In this document: piece by piece, positions 39,001-49,800 of the stretch
Numbering within the stretch: the first letter of the stretch is position 1
Layout: each line of letters opens with the position of its first letter
Assembly (NCBI GenBank): GCA_034440575.1
Contig: JAOTOL010001204.1
Span: 62,001-126,000, forward strand
Reading direction: 5' to 3'
DNA: 64,000 nucleotides
From: Imbricaverruca yamaguchii
Taxonomy: Eukaryota; Arthropoda; Thecostraca; Neoverrucidae
Program-made: the position numbers and the translations under genes
The notes under the pieces: generated by a model
The model's input: only the letters and a program-made list of their open reading frames with translations
Told to the model about the DNA's origin: nothing
Databases searched by the model: none

Positions 39001-39680
39001 CGAGCTAGGGCCTCTGTTCGGTAGCCAATCTGACAGCATATTTATCCAAAGAGATGAGGTGCATCAAAGCTCAGAAGGTATGAGGATTTTTTAACCACCA
39101 GAAAATGTGGGAAGAAGAAAATTGACAACCGAATTGAATTAATCGAATTTTCCCAGCGAACTCCCTTACGAAGCTTTCCATACGTCAAATAAAACACAAG
39201 ACTATCATGTGGCAGGAATTAGCAAAAAGTTGGAGGTCTAGGAGATACCTCAGAATCTAAATGTGACGAATGCGCAAAATGCGCAAGTTGGATGCACACG
39301 CGCACGAAGATGACGTGGAGGCGATAAGGCGTTATGAACTGGAATGCTTGGAATGTGCAAATTTCGCATTTTTAAGTGATTTGTGCATGTGCAGTTTCGG
39401 CAGTATGAGGTGACTTAACAGGGGATGTCAAAAGAAATAACGTCGAACATGGTGGAGAGTTAAGGTTGAAATCCCGTGATTCAGAATCGGTGGTATTGCA
39501 TTGGGCCCCTTCCACATGATGATTAAGTTGGTCACTATTTATTCCATGAGCAAACATAAAATAGGCCCTTTAAAAAAAAATAGCGATCACAATCCGGGGA
39601 TTATTTGAATGGGGATAGGTGAGCATCCTCCAAACACGTTTGCCCCCCCTGACGCAACTTCTAGCTACACCATTGTATGG
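36050..39680 (-). repeat. Rep-B composite repeat, copy 4
   Basis: Periodic arm 36050-37760, a non-periodic arm at 37780-38270, a second short periodic stretch at 38290-38700, and another non-periodic arm at 38940-39680 (CATGTGGCAGGAATTAGC, GGTTGAAATCCCGTGATTCA). This suggests two overlapping or tandem insertions in the orientation of copy 1. Lies in intron 3 of gene 2. Confidence 0.7.
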
Positions 39681-40119
39681 GTGTAAACTTATCAATGCGA
39701 GCTGCTTTTCAGGAGATACCAGAAAAAGCCTTCAACAAGGAGATCGGGTTGAATTCGAGTGACTTAGAAACGATAGTTACAGGCTGGGAATTTGTTTTTA
39801 TTAATTATTTCATGCTTAGTAAATGAGCCCCTCATGCAAAATGGTGGTTGAAATCCGGGGACTTTAAAAAAGCATCGTAAAACTTATTTCGGGTGGGCAC
39901 CGCCGGAATAAGTTTTCCCCACCCTGACCCAAATCCTCGGTGCATATACATATAGTCAGAGATACACATGCATACACATACAGATCCTAGGGTTTGACCG
40001 ATGCCGAAATCCCCCCTCCCCCCCTCAACCTGTGGGCTAGATCCGCCAATGGATGAGTCACTCACTGGGCCCGGACGAAGTATGACTATGCATCCGGCTA
40101 ACGATCGCTTGAACGTTAC

Positions 40120-40339
40120 CCGAAAAATCGTCGGCGGCGTCTGGCAGAGTTACAGGTTTCACGTATTTCGTGTAGATGGCAGGCCGATCGATCCTGATCA
40201 TAGCGATGTCATTGGCTTGGTCGAGGAGTGGGCTGGCGGCCGGAAGGTCGAACCGGTCGGAAAATGACACAATTTCCGCCACGCGCCGCCTCTGCTCCGA
40301 GCCCTCCTCGACCGTGACGTTATACTCGCCAAGAATTAC
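40120..40339 (-). CDS. Serine protease gene 2, exon 3 (catalytic Asp)
   Basis: This exon carries the middle of the S1 protease domain. A good acceptor (GCATTTTCAG|GTAATT) starts in phase 0, so residues VILGEYNVTVEEGSEQ follow directly on DVTAYQ of exon 2, the usual position of the VxLGEHN segment in trypsins. The catalytic Asp sits in ANDIAMIRID (model residue 127), followed by YVKPVTLP. The donor TCGG|GTAACG leaves phase 1, matching exon 4. The 220 nt contain no stop in this frame. The intron upstream is 14.2 kb and the one downstream 7.4 kb, both full of repeats. In the family, Asp orients the His of the triad. The exon seems intact. Only exons 2 and 4 give matching phases, which argues that these three belong to one gene. 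Confidence 0.93.
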
Positions 40340-40539
40340 CTGAAAATGCGGCATAGAAGGCAACTGGCGAACGGCGAAGTAGGGCCTCTATTCAAACGGC
40401 TCAGTATGCCCTCGCTTTCGTTAATGATCGCATACAGTGCCCTACTTGCAGTATAAATGAAGTCCCTGTCTTCATATCTCAGACTGTCGGTGGATATATG
40501 CGTTTCACCAGTTGCTCAGTATTATGCCGTCGCCAATAC

Positions 40540-40627
40540 CTGCGTGTTGTCACGTCGGCCACAGGGGCTGATATCGGCCATGGGGACGACGCGTGTTATT
40601 TCCGTACCGGACAGCGGCGCGTCAGGC
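40540..40627 (-). CDS. Candidate exon or protease-exon relic within intron 2 of gene 2
   Basis: An 88-nt segment about 200 bp upstream of exon 3 is framed by CAACAG|G and ACGCAG|GTATTG. One frame reads SGTEITRVVPMADISPCGR followed by RDNTQ, faintly like the segment between GWG and the Ser loop of S1 proteases, where a Cys follows a beta strand. Its length (3n+1) does not fit the phase-0 junctions on both sides, so it cannot be a constitutive exon of gene 2. GC content is higher than the surrounding intron from about 40,450 to 40,760, and another open minus frame upstream includes WCIVETFTDGFSSCDFAL. It could be a relic of a duplicated protease or noise. Confidence 0.2.
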
Positions 40628-40759
40628 CTGTTGCACTAAGATGTTGCATAGCGTCAGTCGTGCGTAATATAAAATCAGCCGCCACGCTCAGGGCGAAATC
40701 GCAGCTCGAGAAACCGTCCGTGAAGGTTTCGACGATACACCACCTCGCTCCTCAGACAG

Positions 40760-42280
40760 ACTTTCAATATCATGTATAGAAAAAGTCGTGTGAGAAGTCG
40801 GGCAGATGCAAGGAGATGCGACAAGTGCGATGCTCTGTATGCTTTTTGAATCAATCAAATATCCCACTTTTCTTTTAAACCATCCTTATAAGGAGTTGAG
40901 CTATCCCAATGAACTTTAAGAAGAAAGTAAGAAGCATGGAAACACCAGGATACATTGCAACCACATCCAGAAATGATTAAAGGACATTATTTTATGGATT
41001 AATTGTCCCTGTACATGCATGTGTATTTCCTTCATTATTAATCCTTTGCATCATAGCATGTGCTGTCATTTCTGGGCCGGTATATCTGCCAGCATCTGCC
41101 AGCATTACTACAGCCATCGTCAATATAATTGAAATAAATTCCCAAAAAATTAGTCACTGAGGTAGCCTGTGACCTCCAGACATTGGCAGCTAACACATCT
41201 AGTCATAACTTTAGGCTGTGCACTCAATTAGCGACGCTGCATAACAATGTAGGCAGGCACGTATGCACGTGCTTTGTAGTGCAAAAAGGATTATAGTTCG
41301 GCCAAAACAATGGAAAACTGCCATTGTTTGGTACTCCGACTTCTAAACAATCCTGTTTACCCACAGTGTCAGTTTCAGCCGTATTTGTGAATGAAAACAA
41401 TCATTTGTGTGGCAACCAGTTCTTTTCCAACTGATATAATTATATTGAGTTGTATCGCTTGCCATGAATATTGCACGCAATGGAGTGTCAGAACACTGGC
41501 GGATCTAGCCTACCGGTTCGGGGGGTGGGCAACTTTCGGATTTGTGTGTCAGCCCCCGCCCCTCCCTCAATGGTGTGCCTAAGATTTCCATGAAAGGGTT
41601 GGAATGGATTTGGAGGGTGCCCATTCTGCTATTATTTTTGGTTTAATAGCAATGCTGGAAAATGCACTGAAGTATACACTCACCATGGCTTATGCCAAAT
41701 TATATTGGCATCGATAATAGGTTTACCTTTCTTTAAGGAAAAAAAGTATCTAAAAGTTGTCAATGTTTTGCATAGCTAGAATCATTCAACCGATTGCATA
41801 TTTGTTGTATGCCAACTCTTTCCACAGTACAAAACCCTTGACCTGCTGTTTACCCCACCACATTAGCAGCTGTCTCCAAGCTAATCATAATTGAAACAAT
41901 TGTTCATGTGAACTCTTTGCTTGCACTGCAGTGCCTAGATCACCAAGCAAGCTGATCTCAGTCTCATTAGGGTGGTGCAACTCTGGATCTCAGCAGGTAG
42001 AAACTGTGCTGGGGCCAACTTCTGGTGCAGGCAGAAGATCGAGACAGGAGAGGTTGGAGGCAGAAGCTACTCTTTCAGGAGAAGGTTGAGATGGAGAATC
42101 CAGACTGAAAATAAGGACAGACTTCAAAATGCACCTTTGAGTTCACAACATTTTATTCATAGACATCTTGGTTTAGACAATTATCTTTCCACAAAAAGAA
42201 CAACAAAGTTTTCTATGTATCAAAATAACCCATTTGAATATCAATCCAAGATTATATCTCCAATGGGAGGTTAGGCTAGG
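40760..42280. other. Intron 2 of gene 2, no feature recognised
   Basis: No supported exon. The sequence next to MITE copy 2 has TTAGGCTAGGTTAG. Confidence 0.55.
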
Positions 42281-42284
42281 TTAG

Positions 42285-43250
42285 CACGCGCCCTGAAGTG
42301 GGGGTGGGGTGGGGCGAAATCCGCCCATCTCTCCGGTTTTTCGCACATGACTCCCGATTTTACTGGCCGATTTACGCAATTCTTTGCGTACCAGCTCAGA
42401 AATGACCAGCGGGTTTTATGAAGCCTGAAAACGGAAATCGACCGATTTTTTTTCGAATTAGGCGCTGTTAAAGCAAAAAAGAATCCAGACAACACAAATT
42501 GGCGCTGATGAGCTTCCCGTATATTGGCAAAAGGTAAGTGTTCTTGGCGACATTGGCGATTTATTTTATGTGTATTGTTATACTATATAGTCTCAAAGTC
42601 ATGTTTGGTCAGCGGGGTCAAGTCATGTCAAGTTCATGACAGGTTAATGGAACCAAACTTAGTCAACTGGAATGTTGACGTAAACGCAAATGGCCGTCAG
42701 GCTATTGATGTCACTTTGCACGTTAATGACCATACACATCTTGAAAACTACTTCTTGTCATTGTGTACCTAAGCATTTCAATGCTGTATTCATATACTTC
42801 ACTCCTTTCTTTGCGGAGCCGATTGCGCCGAACCGTCCGATGGAGCAGTCGGACGGGCGACCCGGTTCCGGTAACTGGAGCTTGTGAAGACCTGATAAAG
42901 TGTTCATATATAGGTGACTTGAGGTTAAATTCCTGGTCTAGTATCTGTATTGCATCATTACTAATGTCAAAAATATCATTGGAGTCCATTTTGGAGCATT
43001 TAAACACAATCACAACGGTCCATCACAATGACAAGCCAATCCACGCAAAGCCAGACAATTTTGACGTTTTACCTCATTTGACCTTGACAATATTGACCTA
43101 AAGTCATGAAATTTGCACACGATGGAGTTCACTAAAGTATCCACCCATCCGGCCAATTTCATTTCCCCAGCTCTAATGGGAGCCGAGATCTTATGCGGCG
43201 GGATCCGCCCCCTCCAGTGCACGTAATTTGTTTAGGCCCTCCAGGGCGCG
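42285..43250 (+). mobile_element. TTAA-type MITE, copy 2
   Basis: 966 bp, same orientation as copy 1. It is flanked on both sides by TTAG (42281-42284 and 43251-43254). The left end is CACGCGCCCTGAAG; the right end is CTCCAGGGCGCG with the last two bases lost. It lies in intron 2 of gene 2 and has no coding capacity. Confidence 0.85.
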
Positions 43251-43724
43251 TTAGGTTCTGTTGCATTTTTAGTTTATTTTTAAGCATTGCTTTTTATCAA
43301 ACTCATAGCTTCTTTTTGGTGTTACTTTGCCCACAAACTGAAAAGTAAACAATTTCACAGAAAATGGGTGGTCCTAATCGGTGTCCGTCACATTCATAAA
43401 CATTGCATTGGAAAGGTATATTCTAAGGATACATAAGACGCCTTCAAGCATGAATTTACTACCTAACCTTCCATGTCAGAATTTGTTGAAAGGATTTTTG
43501 TTTTAATCTTTAAAAAAAACTAAAAAGTAGACCAAACCTAGCCAAACCTAATCTGTTCTTGCAAAAAAAAAAATTATTGGAAACATTTAATTCTTAAAGT
43601 TTTTACTATTTTTTTTTCAACCAATAAGGAAAACCTAACCGAACCTAATCTAGCCAAACTGAACCAAACCTAACACTATATGCTGACTTCATGGAGGTGA
43701 AATGTGTAAAACATGTTTTGTGGA

Positions 43725-44550
43725 AACCTTAACCCGCGCCGTACCGGGGGTCTTCAACCGCCACCTCCCCTGATGTTTTTTTTGCAGATATGAAGGAACG
43801 GCGCGGGGAAGCGCGCCGAAATTTCGCATACCTTTTCCCACATAAAATCGGCATGTTATATCAAACTTTTGAAGTCAGGTCATCTAGGGTCAACGAGTTA
43901 AACTAGGTAAGTGAGGTCATCTCCAAAAAGTTAAGCCAGTCGTCACGCTTTAACGGATGCAAGTATTTTAATGAAACTTTCAGCGTTTGCTTATATTTAG
44001 GGATGCAACAAAAATGTGCGATATAAATTTTTCATTTTGTACCGTTTTTGACTGTTTATAAATTTTGCATATTTGCCTATCAGAGTTAAAATCGAAGATT
44101 CTGGCTCAAGTCAGCATTTTTATTGGAGCAATTTGACTTTCAACAACGTTCATCGGTCTGCTCTACCGACTAGAACAGGAAAATTGAAGAAAACTTGAAG
44201 ACTCAAAAAAAATTCATTAAAAAAATGATTTTTATGGGGGCCAAAATATTATGGCTCTGGTCGATTTCGCTGTCCATTTTTATTCCAAATCATTTTTATT
44301 TGTCAAATATTCCCCAAAATGAACTCCCCCAGAGCCAAAAACATATAAGTCGTGAAAAGTGAAAATTTAGCCACCCTAGTAACGTCACTTTAGCGGGAAA
44401 TTGTTTTGGGGATAAATCCGGGCCCCATTCGTCGAGTGGTTTCCGATGACACCTCTTTCGTTTTCGTACGACGCTTAGTTTGGATTTTAGAGGGGGGTTA
44501 CTATCCCCTCAGAGACAGAGTGTGACGATCTGATCGGATAGACTGGGAGT
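43725..44550 (+). repeat. Rep-A interspersed repeat, copy 3
   Basis: Starts TTAACCCGCGCCGTACCGGG and ends just before the TTAA of MITE copy 3. Same block order as copy 2 (GGTCATCTAGGGTCAACGAG, CCAGTCGTCACGCTTTAACG, TTCGTACGACGCTTAGTTTG). Confidence 0.85.
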
Positions 44551-44556
44551 GATTAA

Positions 44557-45510
44557 CACGCGCTCTGGAATGCCTCTGAAAATTACACGCACTGGAGGCT
44601 GGTGGATTCCTCCCCACCCCCTATGATGTCGGCTCCTATGAATGCTGGTCGGCTCCTATTTACGCTGGAGCAACGAAATTCGCAAGGTGGAAGGGTACAG
44701 TAGAGAACTCTATTGTGTACAAATTTCATGACCTTAGATCAATATCTTCGAGGTCACAATTTTTAATTTGTCTGGTTTTGCGTGCCTTAGCTTGTCATTG
44801 TTCTGGATCGCTGTGTTTAAGTGCTCCGAAATGGGCATCAATGATGCTTTGGACATTACTAATGATGCAATGCGATGCTAGACCTGGAATTTGACCACAG
44901 GTCACATATATATCAGCACTTTATAAGGTCATTACCTGCCCCAGTTGCCGGAACCGGGCCGCCCGCCCGACTGCTCCGTTGGGCGGCTCGGCGCAATCGG
45001 CTTCGCAAAAAAGGAATGAAGCACATGAATAAAGTATGGAATCATTGAGGTACATAATGACAAACAGTAGTTTTCAGGGTGTGACATGCAAAGTGACATC
45101 AATCGCATGACAGTCATTTCCATTGATGACAGCATTCCAGTTGATCAAGTTTGGTTCCGTTAACCTGTCATTAACTTGACCTGACTTGACCTCGGGGACC
45201 TAACATGACTTTGTAATTACATAGCATAACCATATACATCAAACAAGTCGCTAGTGTTGCCAAGAACACTTCCCTTCTACCAATATACAGGAAACGCATC
45301 AGCGCCGATTTTTTTGGTCTTGCGTTTTTTTACTTTAACGACCCCTAACCATAAAAATGTTCGAGTGATTTTGGTTTTCGTGCTCTAAGCAGCGTGCCGG
45401 TCATTTTTAACCATGCACGCAAACTATGGGGTATATCGGCCGATAAAATCTGGATTTTGTACGAAAAACTGGAGGGGTGGGCGGATTTCGCTCCCCCTCC
45501 AGGGTGCGTG
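44557..45510 (-). mobile_element. TTAA-flanked MITE, copy 3 (inverted)
   Basis: 954 bp, inverted relative to copies 1 and 2, with perfect TTAA on both sides (44553-44556 and 45511-45514). The ends are CACGCGCTCTGGA and TCCAGGGTGCGTG. It sits directly against the right end of a Rep-A element. It lies in intron 2 of gene 2. Confidence 0.88.
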
Positions 45511-45514
45511 TTAA

Positions 45515-46309
45515 AGTGCAATAATACCCAAAATATAAGGCAATAATCACAAATTATAGGAAGGTACCTATGTACCTATGTAGGTATGTACTAAATAATA
45601 AGCAAAGCTTGTCTGGCGTTATTAGATTTGAAACTTTTCCGAAGGGTCATGAAGCTTACCAAAGGCCAGTACATTTTGCATCCAACAGCCTTCAAAGAAA
45701 AGGCTAACCTATCATCAGAGTATTTCCTTGTTGAGCATGGTCATCCAGATCAGCATCCGAGTGTGCAGTGGTATCGCCGTAATGATAAACTTGCAGTGTA
45801 AGGTAATTTTTGAGTTCTTGAAATTCCTTTTTCTGATGTAATGCTCACAAATATTGTCAGCATGAGGTAACCACTCATTTCCTTTGGAAGTGCATACTAT
45901 ATTTTCTGTTGGGAGGCAAAGTAACACCAAAGAGGGGGCTTGGATTTGGGTAAGATAGCATCAAAAGTGATGTTCAAAGTAGAAAAAAATAATGTAGCCT
46001 AACTTAACCTAACATAGCCTAACCTTCCATGAAAGAAAACAAATTGCTTAAAAATGTAAAATTTCAAAGAACTTTTGCGTAAAAAGATTCAACTTAAACA
46101 ATTTCACCTAACCAACCTAGCCTGCCCCATTTTTGAAGGATCAATTTTCTGGAAAATTATCCCAAAAATTGTTTATATACATAAATAATTGTTCCAACTT
46201 AAAACAGAGGTATAACCTAACCCAACCTAGCCAAACCTAACCTATTTGTTTGACTCATGAGTGTACATGTGTTAAACTTATCTCATAGATAGGCAGGTAC
46301 CTACCTTAA
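45515..46309. other. Intron 2 of gene 2 with degenerate CCTAA-rich patches
   Basis: CCTAACCTAACATAGCC-like phrases near 46000-46240 (and near 43535-43680) resemble arthropod TTAGG repeats but are short and degenerate. No gene. Confidence 0.5.
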
Positions 46310-46800
46310 ACTGGAATGAGGCGCGCACCCAGGATTTTTCCATGGGGGCCCGGACCAAAATGGGCACTTGGCCGGCTCCAAAAGGGCACCTGACCGACTC
46401 CAAAAGGGCACTTTGTGGTCCGGGGCACATTGGAAGATTTCTTGACCGGTGGGGGAGTGTAAAAAAATGTTGGCCAAAAAGGATAGTTTTGGCACAGGCG
46501 GAGCACATAAGGCAAGCCATTTTTGGGCTAAATTAGGGACATTCCGGCCAAGAGGGCACTTTGTTGACCGAGAGGGGGGGGGGGGAGTGGGCGTGAAAAA
46601 ATCGCCAAAAATCAGTTTTGGGCCCAAAGGGCACCTTTGGCACAGGTGGGGCACATTAGACAGGTGATTTTTGGGCTGAATTTGGGACATTCTGGCCAAG
46701 AGGGCACTTTTCGGTCAAAAGGGCACTTTTGGCCAAAAGGGCACTTTGATCTCATGGGGCTCCCTGCCCCCCGCCCCCTCCGGTGCGCCTATGATTGCAA
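46310..46800. repeat. Degenerate AAAAGGGCACTTTGG repeat
   Basis: Short phrases such as CCAAAAGGGCACTTT recur at irregular spacing. The minus strand is open for about 130 codons because the motif lacks stops; not called as a gene. Confidence 0.7.
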
Positions 46801-46944
46801 TAAGGCCCTCAAAGTTTGATCGCCCGGTCCCACCAGCGAACCCACCAGTTATCTCTTGTTCAGGATCTAAATACCTACATTCCTCCGCTTCCTATTCTTC
46901 TTGAGAAAAAAGCCAACGTAGCCTGTTTCTTCATCTTAGCGACC

Positions 46945-47820
46945 CACATCAACATACGAAACATACTGTTCAACTTGGCTTAACTGGACACATACACAAA
47001 ACATCCTGTTCAAATTTCGCTTTCGAAATCTGGCTCACTGGGTTTGCTTACCCGTTACTGGCTAAACTAAATGCATGGAACTATCTGGCTAAAGAATAAT
47101 GAAACTGATGATTTTGTCAACTCTTGCTTTAAGCAGAACTTAAGCAGCATATAACCCTAGATATGCGTCAGAATCTACTATAATACCATATTGGGCTTCC
47201 AAACAATTATTAAAATACGTTTAAAATTGGAGATTCTTTCACACGGAACGCTATTTTCGAGGTTACCATATTTTAATTTAGTTTACTTCTGTTGGTTTCG
47301 GGGGGCAAAAAGACATGATGCCCCCTTTGAGGCGCTTCGGGGGGCATGACCGGAATGCCCCCACCCCCTCCCCTTGGATCCGCCAGTGTCAACATACGAA
47401 GCATGCTGCTCAACTGGGCCTAACTGAACACGCGCACAAAACATCCAGTTCAAATTTCGCTTTCGAAATCTGGCTCACTGGGTTTGCTTGCCCGTTACTA
47501 GCTAAACTAAATTCATGAAGCTATCTGACTAAGGAATAATAAAACTGCTGATTTTGTCAACTCTTGTTGTAAGCAGAACTTAAACAGCATAGAACCCACG
47601 ATGTGCGTCAGAATCTACTATGCTACCATATTGGGCTTCCAAATCATTATGTAAATACCTTTAAAATTGGAGATTCCTTCACCAGGACCGCTATTTGCAA
47701 AGTTACCGTATATTAATTTAGGTTACTTCTGTTGAGTTCGGGGGGCCAAAAGACATGATAGCCCCCATTTAAGGTGTTTCGGGGGGCATGGCCGGAATGG
47801 CCCCCTTGGATCCGCCAGTG
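46945..47820. repeat. Tandem duplication, two copies of about 440 bp
   Basis: The segments starting near 46949 and 47388 share CAACATACGAA, CATCCTGTTCAAATTTCGCT, TCGAAATCTGGCTCACTGGG and ATTGGGCTTCCAAA, ending in GGGGGGCATG...GGATCCGCCAGTGT. Divergence is moderate. No coding frame. Confidence 0.88.
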
Positions 47821-49800
47821 TGTCAGAACAAAATGAATTTGCCCTTAGAGACGTGAAACTAATGATCCTTGTCCGCCATGCTTCAACAATCCCCCTTCTG
47901 GTTTCACATGATCAACGAAATTTATCATATTCACATGCAGGGGTGTAGGATCGCAAGATCAGTTGAGGGTGGGGTAGGGTTCAACCCTGCGTCGATCAAT
48001 CTAGTCCCCAAATACCAATTTCTCCACGATTTTGGCCACTATATGTTGCCATCTCGAAAAAAAAAATGTTTCTTCAGTTTTCTATGAGTCTAAATGATTG
48101 ATTCTATATGAGTCTATCCGTGGACAAAATAATCAAGAAATGATTAATCGAAAAACTACTTCCGAATATGGAGAATCCATAAAGTCCAGAAACGACTTCT
48201 TTCCCTTTCGCTTCGCATTGCACCAAATTTAACTGCTAATTTTATGGTATTTAATTTGTTGCTTCAAATTTTCGTTGATTGAAACGGATCAAAATCAGTA
48301 GGCAAATAAAATGGGCTACATGTCCAATGTTGTCAATGTGCCCTCAAGCCCAAATAACTAACAGTGGACAAATAAAGAACATGCAGCCATCATAACAAAC
48401 TCCACATTTGATCAGAGCGAAATGAGTAGTATGATTATTGATTTGAGAATAGTTAGACAAGGATTGCATGTACTACTACAATTCATCAAAGGCGACGGTC
48501 ACCATCAATACTAATGGCTACTTAGAAGAACCTCAAGAATACCGTCACCACGCATACATTTTGGATAACCCCATACCTACCTAGGTTGAACACGAGTGGT
48601 GTGTCGTACTCGGCATTTTTTCAGCACTGGCGGCACATACAACCATCATATCACATACCTCATATACGACAAACCGCGCCAAAATGTTCAGTCGGGTTGT
48701 GGGATATTCTGATAATTGCTAGAAAATGCGAAAGAAGGAACAGGTTACTTCTGCGTAGTAGCGACCTTTAAATACCGCAATGACATTCATATCTTGCACA
48801 CTCGATAATTGCCTAGGGAAAATAATGCGCTTTATATATAATATCACCTCATAACATTTTCAATGTTGATGTACTCGGTGAGCTTTTTCAGAAGCCTGCT
48901 TATATGCATTGTACCAAAACACTTTGGGCAGTTCAGCCATTCCAATCATTTTCATAAAACAGCAACCCTGGGGTCTAAGGGAATTGGACAGAATTTATCT
49001 CATCTCTGATATGGAGTGTTGGGTTGTCGGAAAGGGACGACCTTCTCTGGAATCATATGCGCTCCACGAGAGTCACGTTTATAGGTGGAATAGCTTGCCT
49101 TCGTGTTAAGGGGTGCTTTTAATTAAAGGCGTGTCCAACATTGTGTAATGGTGTTTTATTGAGAAATTGGGTGTGCCTCACAATGAACCATCACATCCTC
49201 TTAGATGATGTTCGATGAGGTTTCGACAATGTGATCGAATAAGAAAAACAAACATTAAAAATAATGTCCAGCTGACAGACTGTCAGGAATGTTTTTTTGT
49301 GAAGAATGCGACATTGCAAGACAAAACAGATATATGTATACATGCATTAGTACATCAATATTTAAATGCCAACACCTTAATGAATTATATGCTGCATACA
49401 ATATCTGTTAAATAAAAAAAAACAATGTAGATGTACAATATTTAATAGGATATATTTGTTGGCTTAGGTTATCAATTTGGATACACCAGCGGTAGCTATT
49501 AATCAAAACTTTGCAAACCTACGCAACAGTAGCGAGGATTAATCAATTACTTCAACCACACTTCATCTGAGTAAGGTGGCTTCGAGAGGAACTGATCCTG
49601 ATATTGGAACTAATGAATGCATCTGTTCCTTAATATCGCCAAATTTTGTACAGTACACGAGAAAATAAGCAGTTCAAAATATACCACAGTTTTAATCGTA
49701 AAATACGGAAAACAAATCACACAATCTTTCCCCGCAAGTCCGACCTGAATCAGCCACCATTGTGACATATGAGATATTTACTTGCACATGGCATGTGGTG
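47821..49800. other. Intron 2 of gene 2, no feature recognised
   Basis: AT-rich sequence between the 440-bp duplication and the 34-bp array. No supported exon. Confidence 0.55.
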
